The notes beneath the pieces are model-generated. The model saw nothing but the letters and a program-made list of their open reading frames with translations. It was not told the origin of the DNA and did not search any database. Shown piece by piece: positions 1-7,675 of a DNA stretch of 10,294 nucleotides. Each line of letters begins with the position of its first letter. Position 1 is the first letter of the stretch. Source of the stretch: Treponema sp. (GTDB lineage: Bacteria > Spirochaetota > Spirochaetia > Treponematales > Treponemataceae); assembly GCA_017421145.1 (NCBI GenBank), contig JAFOTA010000106.1, positions 1-10,294 of the forward strand. The letters run 5' to 3'. Both the position numbers and the translations under genes were made by a program.

Positions 1-2165
1 ATGCCCATTGACTGGAACTGGACGAAAAGATGCCCGGCCTGCCATGAGTTTTCCATAAAAAGACCCTCGGTGATTTCTATGCTTATGAGGCTTGCGTCTA
101 TGCCGTAGGTTTTGAGCGTGGTCTTGAGGAAATCCACATAGCCGATGTCCGAAATCTGGTTGCTCGAAAAATTAATGGAAATGTTCAGGAGGTTCTTTCC
201 CTTCTTTTTCCATTCTGCAAGCTGCATGATCGCATATTCGGTAGTTATGCGCCCTATACGGCTTATGAGTCCGCTCTGTTCCGCTATCGGTATGAACTCG
301 GCTGGTCCTATGGTGCTGTCCTTCATCCTTACAAGTGCTTCGTAGCCGACTATCTCCTTGGTCATTGCATCGACCTTAGGCTGATAGACCATGTAGAATC
401 CGTCGTTTTCTATTGCATCCACGATTTTCTGCCTTACTCGGTTCACGTGGCTGATTTTTTCCTCGAATTCCTCCGAGAACACGAGCGCATTGTTTTTTCC
501 CCTCTCCTTTGCCGTCTCCATTGCTATGTCAGACTGAAGGAACATCTTTTCAACGGAAATGCCGGGTTTTGAACGGGAGATTCCTATGCTCACCGTTGCC
601 GCCACATGTTCCATGCCTATGGTCATCGGTATCTTGAAAAGCTCCTGTATCTCCATGATTACGGGGCTTGACCTTTCAAGCATGTCGTTGGTGACGAAAA
701 GAAGGAATTCATCACCTGCATACCTTGCCGTAAAATAATATTTTTCTGACGCAAGCTTCTGGAGGTTGGATGCCGTATGGCACAGGAAGTCATCGCCCGT
801 CTTGTTGCCGTATGTTTCGTTCAGCGACTTGAAGTTGTCTATGTCTATCCTGACCATGGAAACCGTCTTTCCTGCATCGAGCACATTTCCAAGGAAACTT
901 TCCGCAGCCTTACGGTTGTACATGCCGGTGAGCCTGTCGTGTTCAAGGTCGTACTTGAGCCTGTCGTCCACCCTCTTCATCATCACTATATTTACGACGA
1001 AGCCTGCCAGAATCAGGAGGAGCCCCGCTATGATCATGATGACGGGAACCGTTATCCTTGCGAATTCGCTGAAATAGTTCACAGGTTTATTATAGAACAC
1101 GGTGTTTTTCGGAAGCTTGGACATGTCAAGGTTGAATTTCTTCATCAGCTCGTAGTCATAGGAGATGATTCCGGGAGTGTCGGTGTTAAGCGGAATGCTT
1201 GAGATCGATCTTTTTCCGCGCAGCACGTCGTTCATCACTTCGCCGGCCAGCCTGCACTGCTCCGGGAAATTCATCCTTACGCCGCCGAGTATGCCCTGAC
1301 CAAGCCCCGTCTGGTAGTTTCTGAACACCGGTATGTGCGTATGCGATACTATGGTCTCGACGCTCTGGGGAATAGTGTAGTTGTTTCCGTCCTTGTCGTT
1401 GAATGCCGTAAGGTAGATCAGTATGGTGTCGCTCGTAAGCCCCTCAAGTATGTCCTCGAATTCCTTGCGCGTGTAGTACGTCGTGTCGATTCCAAGGAAC
1501 TTATATGAAGGATAATCCTTTTCGAAGCTGTAGAAAGTTTTCATGTCGCCCTGTCCGGTAGACGTTTCGTCATAGATCGCCATAACCTTGGTCGCATAGG
1601 GCATGAGCTGCTTGGCCATGTCTATTGTGGAACCGATGTACGTTTCTTCGGTGAATCCGGTCATCAACGGGTTTTCGGCACCCCTTTTAGCAAGGTCAAG
1701 GTCGTTTATTCCGAAAAAAACCAGAGGGATTCCGTCAAAGAATTCCTCCTGATGCTTGAGCGCAAAAGAAAGAGCCGCATCGTCGCCCGTGATTATCCCG
1801 TCGTATTTTTTTGTCCTGCTCTCCATCCGTTTTTTGAAATATTGGTAGAAATCCTCTATCTGCTCGCTTTTGCCGTAGTTCTTTGTGTCCATGCAGATTA
1901 TGTCGTAGCTTATGTCGTTCGGATAAAGGCCGGCCTTAAGACCTGTCTCCTGCCTTCCGTATGACGAGTGCACCGGAGAATATGAATTAAGGAAAAGAAT
2001 CTTGAAATCAGGCTTGGAAGGTTCTGACGGCACAGACTCCTCTTCCTGGACATCAGGCCTCAATATGAGCCGGTAGATCAGAACCGTGGTCGAATAGGCA
2101 ATTAGAGCAGCCCCGATCCAGATAAGAATATTTTTCAGCATGCCGTACATTTTCATTCTTTTCAT
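1..2165 (-). CDS. Membrane-anchored periplasmic-binding/GGDEF/EAL cyclic-di-GMP enzyme (3' end off the window)
   Basis: Read on the reverse strand from ATG 2165 (GGAG seven bases upstream), the frame stays open to the left edge, giving 721 codons. Visible order: membrane segment at about residues 13-33; extracytoplasmic region about 34-370 resembling the ABC_sub_bind periplasmic binding fold (opens KILFLNSYSP, later LVFFGIND and ILGGVRMNFP); second membrane segment 371-396; GGDEF domain from about 405, with HDRLTGMYNR, metal-binding D441 in RIDIDNF and signature AGDEF at 483-487; EAL domain from about 585, with E609-A-L, N665 and E697 in EITE. The cyclase motif looks intact (alanine-first variants are often active), but the product-inhibition site RxxD is absent (E474-K-Y-Y477). 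The EAL motifs present are intact; the DDFGTG part lies off the window. Family knowledge: GGDEF makes and EAL degrades c-di-GMP. Inferred role: a periplasmic ligand controls c-di-GMP turnover. Which activity dominates cannot be told. Confidence 0.93.
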   Translation of the reverse strand, partial: MKRMKMYGMLKNILIWIGAALIAYSTTVLIYRLILRPDVQEEESVPSEPSKPDFKILFLNSYSPVHSSYGRQETGLKAGLYPNDISYDIICMDTKNYGKSEQIEDFYQYFKKRMESRTKKYDGIITGDDAALSFALKHQEEFFDGIPLVFFGINDLDLAKRGAENPLMTGFTEETYIGSTIDMAKQLMPYATKVMAIYDETSTGQGDMKTFYSFEKDYPSYKFLGIDTTYYTRKEFEDILEGLTSDTILIYLTAFNDKDGNNYTIPQSVETIVSHTHIPVFRNYQTGLGQGILGGVRMNFPEQCRLAGEVMNDVLRGKRSISSIPLNTDTPGIISYDYELMKKFNLDMSKLPKNTVFYNKPVNYFSEFARITVPVIMIIAGLLLILAGFVVNIVMMKRVDDRLKYDLEHDRLTGMYNRKAAESFLGNVLDAGKTVSMVRIDIDNFKSLNETYGNKTGDDFLCHTASNLQKLASEKYYFTARYAGDEFLLFVTNDMLERSSPVIMEIQELFKIPMTIGMEHVAATVSIGISRSKPGISVEKMFLQSDIAMETAKERGKNNALVFSEEFEEKISHVNRVRQKIVDAIENDGFYMVYQPKVDAMTKEIVGYEALVRMKDSTIGPAEFIPIAEQSGLISRIGRITTEYAIMQLAEWKKKGKNLLNISINFSSNQISDIGYVDFLKTTLKTYGIDASLISIEITEGLFMENSWQAGHLFVQFQSMG

Positions 2166-2390
2166 TTCCAGTCTCCGTTTTTTAACTTGCAGTCGATTAA
2201 AACTTTTTTTCGATAAAACAAAAACGATTTTAAGAGAAATCCTATATTTTATATTGTAACATATATATGGAAAATTGCACTAATTTTTTACAATGAGTTT
2301 TTAGACGCAAAACAGTTGGTTCAGAATGCCTCTCCCCGGACAAAACGCGCACTTGCTAAAATCACGGTGTTTTAATAGAATGGCTGTATC
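2166..2390. promoter_or_regulatory. AT-rich divergent intergenic region
   Basis: This 225-base spacer separates the minus-strand c-di-GMP gene from the plus-strand propeller gene and must hold both promoters. Its left half is very AT-rich with long A and T runs. A minus-strand promoter must lie here, but I found no convincing -35/-10 pair; a TACAAT on the minus strand near 2255-2260 is the best -10 candidate and has no good -35. Three CGAT-plus-A/T-tract motifs occur at 2194-2203, 2211-2219 and 2225-2233. A plus-strand promoter candidate is listed separately. Confidence 0.6.
2353..2381 (+). promoter_or_regulatory. Candidate sigma-70 promoter for the propeller/LytM operon
   Basis: TTGCTA (2353-2358, four of six consensus) and TAGAAT (2376-2381, five of six) are separated by exactly 17 bases. 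Transcription would start near 2388, only a few bases before the ATG at 2391, which has no Shine-Dalgarno. The predicted mRNA is therefore leaderless or nearly so. This rests on sequence match only. Confidence 0.5.
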
Positions 2391-3455
2391 ATGAAAAAAT
2401 CCAAGAAGACCATCAAGATAATAGCCGCAGTCATAATATTCTGCCTGCTCTACATAGTCCTGGCATTCCGCATGCTGAGCACGGAACTTCACCTAAGCCC
2501 GGAATGGACTGTTGACATTTCCGATCAGGAAACCGTTTCTCCAAGCACCGGTCTGATTCCCTACCGGCTCGGTCAGAACATAGGATATTTCACGGAGGAC
2601 GGCAAAATAGCCTCAAGGATTCCATATCCGTTCAAGGCTGCCGTTTCTGATTCATACTACGCGGTATACGGCTCCAACAACGATTCCACGGATTTCTACA
2701 AGGCTGACGGAACTCCGGCCGGAACGATAAAAGAACAGGGATTCCCGTTTTTCGGTGATTCGCACGTATATCTCTTTTTCCCGGGCGGAAATGCATTCGC
2801 AGGCTGCAGCGGATCGGGCGACATAAAATGGAAATATGAAAGCTACGCACCGGTCACTGCCTTTTCAACGAGCAGAGGCGGTGTCATCGCAGGATTTGCA
2901 GACGGAAACCTTGCATCATTCGACCATGAGGGGCATCTGATACAGAAATTCGCTCCGGGCGGAAGTGAAGTCCCGGTAATACTAGGTGCCGCAATCTCCG
3001 ATGACGGAAAGACAGTCGCATGCGTTTCCGGTCAGAACAGGCAGAGGTTCGTGGTAGCCCAAAAAACTGACGACGGACACAGCAAGATAATCTTCCATGA
3101 ATACCTTGACGAAGACTTCAACAGCCAGGTGCTTGTAAAATTCGGAAAGGACGGAAAGACCATATACTACAACTACAGGGGCGGGATGGGCATAGTCGAC
3201 ATGGAAAAGCTTGTCTCGCGCAAAGTCCCGGTCGAAGGAAGGATCGTCCAGATCGAAGAATTCAAGGATTCATGGCTTACGGCGGTGCTCAGCGAAAAAG
3301 ACGGAACATATACAGTGACAATCATAGAGCCTGCCGATCATCCGGTGGCGGAATTCAGCTTCGATGCAGGATGCGCTTTCATACAGGTAAAAGGCGACAA
3401 GCTGTTCTTGGGCAGGGACACTAAAATCTCATGCCTGAACCTTTCAAGAAAATAG
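2391..3455 (+). CDS. Membrane-anchored beta-propeller-like (WD40/PQQ-like) protein
   Basis: 354 residues. A lysine-rich N-terminus (KKSKKTIK) is followed by one hydrophobic segment at about residues 8-26 with no signal-peptidase motif, so it is probably an N-terminal anchor with the rest in the periplasm. From about residue 50 onward the sequence is a series of short beta-strand-like units with recurring patterns (Y-x-T-E-D-G-K, F-x-D-G-N-L-A-S-F-D, I-S-D-D-G-K-T-V-A, F-G-K-D-G-K-T-I-Y-Y), typical of WD40 or PQQ-type propellers; no enzyme motif is visible. A stop codon lies in frame at 2376-2378 and no other start intervenes, so ATG 2391 is the only upstream ATG choice. It has no Shine-Dalgarno. 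The stop codon lies inside the ribosome-binding site of the following LytM-like gene, so the two are very probably co-transcribed and translationally coupled. A scaffold or protein-interaction role in the envelope is inference; the exact family is not recognised. Confidence 0.85.
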   Translation: MKKSKKTIKIIAAVIIFCLLYIVLAFRMLSTELHLSPEWTVDISDQETVSPSTGLIPYRLGQNIGYFTEDGKIASRIPYPFKAAVSDSYYAVYGSNNDSTDFYKADGTPAGTIKEQGFPFFGDSHVYLFFPGGNAFAGCSGSGDIKWKYESYAPVTAFSTSRGGVIAGFADGNLASFDHEGHLIQKFAPGGSEVPVILGAAISDDGKTVACVSGQNRQRFVVAQKTDDGHSKIIFHEYLDEDFNSQVLVKFGKDGKTIYYNYRGGMGIVDMEKLVSRKVPVEGRIVQIEEFKDSWLTAVLSEKDGTYTVTIIEPADHPVAEFSFDAGCAFIQVKGDKLFLGRDTKISCLNLSRK

Positions 3456-3459
3456 GAGG
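3454..3459 (+). promoter_or_regulatory. Shine-Dalgarno AGGAGG that fixes the LytM-like gene start
   Basis: A full AGGAGG overlaps the last two bases of the upstream TAG stop. It directly abuts the ATG at 3460 but lies six bases from the ATG at 3466. Normal spacing therefore favours 3466 as the true start. The overlap with the stop also suggests translational coupling. Confidence 0.85.
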
Positions 3460-3465
3460 ATGCAG

Positions 3466-4356
3466 ATGAAAAAAACGGTAAAATGCAGTACCGTAAGGAA
3501 AATTCTTGCGGCGGCGGCAGTCCTTTCCGCTGTTTCGGGTGCAATAGCTTTTGACTGGCCTCAGGACGAAACTTCATCGGATTCATTTTTCTCCTACTTC
3601 GGTCAGCTCCGCGGCGGAACCATGGGCTCATCCCTTATTTTCAGGGATTCTTCAGTAGTAAAGGCCGCAGATTCAGGACACGTGGCAATCGTGATGACCG
3701 AGCACAACAACGACTACGGATGGTTCGAATCCCCCTTGGGAAACGCCGTTGTAATAGCGCATGACGCTGATTTTTCGACGGTTTACGGAAACCTTGACGA
3801 AGAAAGCCTTCATCCCGAGCTTTTCGACATGGACACCGTTTCTGTAGGCCAGGAATTCGGTGAAAGCGGCAACTCAGGATGGCAGGCGGGTCAAAGCTGC
3901 CTTGAGTTCATGGTGCTGGACATAAAGCAGGGTCTTGCCATAAATCCGCGCACGTCAATGCCAAAGATCGGAAAAGAGCTTCCTCTTTCAATAGGAACTG
4001 TTTCACTGGACGACAAGAACGGAAACACTCATCTTCTGGTGCTTGAAAGAAATCTTCCGGCAGGAAAATATGCGGTCTACCACACCAGGCAGGACATCTC
4101 GGTACCTTACAAGACCGTGGTATCGCTGAACGGCGCAACAATAGAAAGCATCTCATACGATTCAATGAAAGAAATGAACGGAAAGCTTTGTGTGAGCGGA
4201 AATTCATCGTATCCTTCGGACGTGGTCTACCCCGACGAAAAACGGCAGCTCCTTGGAAACGTGCAGCTCCATCCGGGACTCAACAAGCTTGACGTGGCCG
4301 TAATGGACATCCTCGGAGGATCACAGAACACAACCTATACTATAGAAGCATATTGA
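3466..4356 (+). CDS. Secreted LytM/M23-like protein, apparently catalytically dead
   Basis: 296 residues from ATG 3466. The N-terminus is a clear signal peptide (basic start, hydrophobic 13-24, cleavage likely after A26-I-A28, mature protein FDWPQ). Residues about 45-160 follow the M23/LytM layout: VVKAADSGHVAIVM matches the usual 'V-x-A-A-x-x-G-x-V' strand, N93-L110 the strand that normally ends in Y-A-H-L, VGQEFGESGNSG the next turn, and C145-L-E-F148 the place of H-L-H-F-E. The metal ligands are replaced: no HxxxD before the VKAADSG strand, YGNL (N109) for YAHL, and C145 and E147 for the two histidines. Residues about 180-296 look like an added beta-sandwich of unknown family. By analogy with EnvC and NlpD, whose dead LytM domains activate amidases, a regulatory or structural role at the peptidoglycan is plausible. 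It is coupled to the upstream propeller gene and ends before a terminator. Confidence 0.85.
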   Translation: MKKTVKCSTVRKILAAAAVLSAVSGAIAFDWPQDETSSDSFFSYFGQLRGGTMGSSLIFRDSSVVKAADSGHVAIVMTEHNNDYGWFESPLGNAVVIAHDADFSTVYGNLDEESLHPELFDMDTVSVGQEFGESGNSGWQAGQSCLEFMVLDIKQGLAINPRTSMPKIGKELPLSIGTVSLDDKNGNTHLLVLERNLPAGKYAVYHTRQDISVPYKTVVSLNGATIESISYDSMKEMNGKLCVSGNSSYPSDVVYPDEKRQLLGNVQLHPGLNKLDVAVMDILGGSQNTTYTIEAY

Positions 4357-4387
4357 CATCGGCAATCCAGGCTTTCATGCGCACAAG

Positions 4388-4419
4388 AAGGGATCTGCTT
4401 TCAGGCGGCTCCCTTTTTT
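4388..4419 (+). terminator. Rho-independent terminator after the LytM-like gene
   Basis: AAGGGA (4388-4393) pairs with TCCCTT (4410-4415). After one mismatch, 4395-4399 pairs with 4404-4408 (two G-U pairs), closing a TTCA loop. Six T residues follow at 4414-4419. It lies 31 bases after the stop codon and separates this operon from the promoter at 4434. Confidence 0.8.
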
Positions 4420-4433
4420 GTTGAAATGTTGCC

Positions 4434-4462
4434 TTGATATATTCCAAATTACGGTTTATAAT
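4434..4462 (+). promoter_or_regulatory. Near-consensus sigma-70 promoter for the phosphohexomutase unit
   Basis: TTGATA (4434-4439, five of six consensus) and a perfect TATAAT (4457-4462) are spaced by exactly 17 bases. The predicted transcription start, about 4469-4470, almost coincides with the ATG at 4471, so the message would be leaderless. If translation instead starts at ATG 4483, a weak GGAA at 4473-4476 could act as Shine-Dalgarno in a very short leader. Confidence 0.85.
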
Positions 4463-4470
4463 TTTAAGCT

Positions 4471-6318
4471 ATGGAACACAACATGATTCTTTCTGCATCC
4501 GGCTGGAGAAAGGTCTTTGCAGAATCAGGAGACGGTGAGGACAAATCACCTGAAATCGGACAGACAAACACGGCTCTCTCTGCTCTTATCGCGGAAACAT
4601 TCGCCGAATACATATCAAAAAAAGTCAGCGGAAAGCAGCCTACAGTTGCAGTGGCAAGGGACACCAGGCCTACGGGCGAAAAGATTGCGGACGCAGTACT
4701 GAGGGTTCTCGTGCTGAAAGGCATATCCATACGCTATGTCGGCATTGCTGCGGCTCCGGAAATCATGGCGTATGCAAGATCCATGGACGGATTCGTATAC
4801 ATTTCTGCCAGCCACAACCCGGTCGGACACAACGGAATAAAATTCGGCCTGAATGACGGGGGCGTTCTCCCTGGTCAAGAAACCGACCTGCTCATAAAAT
4901 CGTTCAAGGCAAAGTGCGCGGAGGAAGGTTCTGAAAAAAGGGCGCTGGACATGCTTTCACAAGCCGGAGAAGGTGAACTTAAGCTTGCGTACATGCTGAT
5001 GGACCAGTATAAAAAAGAATGCCTCTGGGCATATGAAGATTTCATCACGGGCGTAATCACCGGAACGAGCGACGTCCACATCCAGGATGAGATTTACAGC
5101 ACGATAAGGGCTTCACTCCTTGAAAACACAGTAGGAATAATCGCGGACATGAACGGTTCAGCAAGATCCGCATCAATAGACGAAAAAGTGCTTCCGGCCG
5201 CTGGAATAAATTTCCTTCCTTTCAACAACGAGCCTGGAACGATTCCGCATGCAATAATCCCGGAACCGGAGAACCTCACATGGACGGCAGCAGTAATGGA
5301 CGACCTCCACAAAGACGGCATGGAAGACGCAATACTCGGATACATGCCTGACTGCGACGGTGACCGAGGAAACATAGTCTACTGGAATTCAAAGGACAAA
5401 TCATCGCATATAATAACGGCACAGGACGTTTTCGCACTCAGCGTGATTGCAGAAGAGGCGTTTGAAATCTGGAAGCAGAAGAACCTTCCTCAAAAAGGCC
5501 TTTTGTGGAAAGCCACCGCAAAATACGGAAAAAAAGCAATCGCAGTGAACGGACCTACATCTCTCCGCATGGACGAAATATGCCGCGGATTCGGAATAGA
5601 TATTTTCAGGGCGGAAGTCGGTGAAGCGAACGTCGTGAACCTTGCGCGCGAAAAACGTGACTCAGGCTACACCGTAAGGATTCTGGGCGAAGGAAGCAAC
5701 GGAGGAAACATAACCTATCCTTCAAGCGTCAGGGATCCTCTGGCAACCATAATGGCGCTCGTAAAGCTTCTGGCAATCCGTGACGGAGTAAATGCGGACG
5801 GTACAAGGAACAAGGGGCTTTTCCACATATGGTGCGAAAAATCGGACCAGGAATACAAGTACAGGGACAACTTCGACATGTCCGACATAATGGCGACCAT
5901 TCCTGAATACGTCACCACGGGCGTGAGCGAACCAAGGGCAGTGCTCGACATAAAGACCAAGGACAAGGGCATACTTAAAGAAAATTTCAGGCGCGTGTTC
6001 ACTGACGAATGGGAAGCCCATCAGATGGAAGTGCGGGAAATCTACGGAATCGCAAGCTACGTGCCTTACCTCACCAACGGAACCAAAGAGCGCATACCGG
6101 AACCGGGAGAATCATGGAACAACGGAAACGGCGGCCTGAAAATACTGTTCAAGGACACGAGGGGTACGCCGTGCGGATTCATCTGGATGAGACCGAGCGG
6201 AACAGAACCTGTATTCAGAATCATGAGCGATTTCCGGGGCACTGACATAGCGGCAGAACGCAGCCTGCTACGCTGGGAAACCACCATGATCAAAAAAGCC
6301 GACGAACTGGGCGAATGA
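4471..6318 (+). CDS. Large divergent alpha-D-phosphohexomutase (phosphoglucomutase/phosphomannomutase superfamily)
   Basis: 615 residues. All four superfamily signatures are present: an N-terminal S-x-S-G-W-R phosphate loop (residues 8-13); the phosphoserine loop SASHNP with catalytic S114; the metal loop D294-C-D296-G-D298-R299; and the phosphate-binding loop R574-P-S-G-T-E-P580. The sugar-specificity loop, usually GEMSGH, GEESGH or EESYG, is instead G406-E-G-S-N-G411, so the substrate (glucose-, mannose- or glucosamine-phosphate) cannot be assigned. The protein is longer than typical bacterial phosphomannomutases (roughly 450-460 residues), and about 180 residues separate the serine and metal loops, with a helical, charged stretch near 135-190. 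It is probably an active cytoplasmic enzyme isomerising hexose 1- and 6-phosphates. Start at 4471 or 4483 is uncertain, since neither has a strong Shine-Dalgarno and both keep the SGWR loop. The discoidin-domain gene follows after 32 bases, probably in the same transcript. Confidence 0.92.
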   Translation: MEHNMILSASGWRKVFAESGDGEDKSPEIGQTNTALSALIAETFAEYISKKVSGKQPTVAVARDTRPTGEKIADAVLRVLVLKGISIRYVGIAAAPEIMAYARSMDGFVYISASHNPVGHNGIKFGLNDGGVLPGQETDLLIKSFKAKCAEEGSEKRALDMLSQAGEGELKLAYMLMDQYKKECLWAYEDFITGVITGTSDVHIQDEIYSTIRASLLENTVGIIADMNGSARSASIDEKVLPAAGINFLPFNNEPGTIPHAIIPEPENLTWTAAVMDDLHKDGMEDAILGYMPDCDGDRGNIVYWNSKDKSSHIITAQDVFALSVIAEEAFEIWKQKNLPQKGLLWKATAKYGKKAIAVNGPTSLRMDEICRGFGIDIFRAEVGEANVVNLAREKRDSGYTVRILGEGSNGGNITYPSSVRDPLATIMALVKLLAIRDGVNADGTRNKGLFHIWCEKSDQEYKYRDNFDMSDIMATIPEYVTTGVSEPRAVLDIKTKDKGILKENFRRVFTDEWEAHQMEVREIYGIASYVPYLTNGTKERIPEPGESWNNGNGGLKILFKDTRGTPCGFIWMRPSGTEPVFRIMSDFRGTDIAAERSLLRWETTMIKKADELGE

Positions 6319-6350
6319 AATATTCCCGGACATAAACAAGGAGAGAGAGA

Positions 6351-7616
6351 ATGGGTAAGAAAGCATTGAAGTCATTGGTTTTATTTTTAATCCTTTCTTA
6401 TCCGTTGTCTGCAAACGGCGGCATACACTGGTGGAGAAACGGAACGGGCGCAGAACCAGCCGTAATCACCCTGAAAAATGACCCGGAGATAAACCTAAAG
6501 AAAGAAAACCTCACGCTGAGATTCGTCGATGATTCGGTAATCGTCACATGCGATTATGTTTTGTCAAGCAAATCAAAAAAAGACAAGGAAATTGATTTTG
6601 CATTCAATCTGACCAACGCATGGGAATCTACCACCCTTTATTACTACAATATATTTGCAGGAGGAAAGAGGCTCCAGTCAGAACTTTACAGGGAAGTGAT
6701 TCATGACGAAATCGATCTCTGCAACTACTGGGAGCTTTCAAAAATAAAGGTAGCCGCAAACAAAGAGACGCAGATTTCCGTATGCTACCGCATCGAAACC
6801 ACGAACGACGGCGTGTATTACGGAAATGATTTCAGCGACAACAGCTTCGTCTACAACATGTATCCGGCACTGAGCTTCGGGAACGGCATAATCGAAGAGT
6901 TCACGCTGACTTTGGATGCAAGCGACATAACGGGATACAACGGGCGCATAACGAAAATCAGCGGGGCGGACATAAAGATTGACGGAAACCAACGCACCGT
7001 CACACGCACGTTCAAAAACTTCGACCTGAACAAGCACAAAAAGCTTGAGGTTTCCTACAACATCAAAAATTATTATTTCTCAAAGCTTTACGGAAAATAC
7101 GGTCAATGGCTTATGTACGATGCAACGGCGACATCGGAACTGAAAGAAGGAAACACGGTGTATTCGGCGGAAAAACTCATGGACAACGACTGCAACACCG
7201 CATGGTCGGAAGGAAAAAGCGGTTCCGGCATAAACGAAAGAATCAAGATACAGATTGAAGGTGTGGTCACCCAGATCCTGCTTGTAAACGGATTCAGAAA
7301 GTCATCAAAGACCTATTATGAAAACAACCGCGTAAAAAAGATTGCGCTCTACGTCGACGGAATCAGGCTTGGAGAAATGACATTTCCCGACAGGCCTTTC
7401 CACAAGGTCACGATGTCAAACATACTGGATGAAGGGGAACTTCTGAACCTTGGAGATTTTTTTGAAAGGAACACGGAAAAAACGTTCTTCGGAAAATCCT
7501 TTCACTGCAATTCGGACATAGAGATAGAAATACTTGATGTCTATCCCGGCACAAAATACGACGACACATGCATTTCGGACATCTACCTGATCAAGGCTCC
7601 GCTCCCGATACCATAA
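6351..7616 (+). CDS. Secreted protein with C-terminal discoidin-like (NADase-type glycan-binding) domain
   Basis: 421 residues, with Shine-Dalgarno AAGGAG (6338-6343) seven bases before ATG. A signal peptide spans about residues 1-21 (KK, then a run of L, V, F, I, cleavage near L-S-A). Residues about 30-240 look all-beta. They open with a segment (DPEINLKKENLTLRFVDDSV) that recalls the DUF4424-like region found in similar proteins; that link is tentative. Residues about 257-421 match the F5/8-discoidin-like fold named NADase-type glycan-binding domain: YSAEKLMDNDCNTAWSEG, then I-N-E-R-I-K-I, then V-N-G-F-R-K-S with a Y-x-x-N-x-R-V-K-K motif, and an ending in C-I-S-D-I-Y-L-I. Family knowledge suggests carbohydrate or surface binding; no catalytic motif is visible, and the name does not show NADase activity. 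The location is periplasm or outer surface. It probably shares the promoter at 4434 with the phosphohexomutase. Confidence 0.82.
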   Translation: MGKKALKSLVLFLILSYPLSANGGIHWWRNGTGAEPAVITLKNDPEINLKKENLTLRFVDDSVIVTCDYVLSSKSKKDKEIDFAFNLTNAWESTTLYYYNIFAGGKRLQSELYREVIHDEIDLCNYWELSKIKVAANKETQISVCYRIETTNDGVYYGNDFSDNSFVYNMYPALSFGNGIIEEFTLTLDASDITGYNGRITKISGADIKIDGNQRTVTRTFKNFDLNKHKKLEVSYNIKNYYFSKLYGKYGQWLMYDATATSELKEGNTVYSAEKLMDNDCNTAWSEGKSGSGINERIKIQIEGVVTQILLVNGFRKSSKTYYENNRVKKIALYVDGIRLGEMTFPDRPFHKVTMSNILDEGELLNLGDFFERNTEKTFFGKSFHCNSDIEIEILDVYPGTKYDDTCISDIYLIKAPLPIP

Positions 7617-7675
7617 GTTAAAACATAAAATTAGTCTAAACTAACGCAAACTCTATAGAACAATTGTTTTTTTTC

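Noticed and set aside
705..719. AGDEF read as a degenerate, inactive GGDEF
   Set aside because: The first position tolerates alanine or serine in active cyclases, and the metal-binding D441 and DEF residues are intact, so inactivity should not be assumed.
777..1202. A 141-codon plus-strand open frame
   Set aside because: It lies wholly antisense to the c-di-GMP gene, whose reverse-strand translation has clear GGDEF motifs here; the plus-strand product matches nothing recognisable.
3460..3465. ATG 3460 as start of the LytM-like gene
   Set aside because: It directly abuts the AGGAGG with no spacing, so ATG 3466 (six bases away, giving a standard MKKTVK signal peptide) is preferred.
7631..7674. 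Terminator after the discoidin-domain gene
   Set aside because: TTAGT/ACTAA is only a five-pair AT-rich stem with no U-tract directly after it, and the later T run follows a palindrome with no loop; neither makes a convincing terminator.
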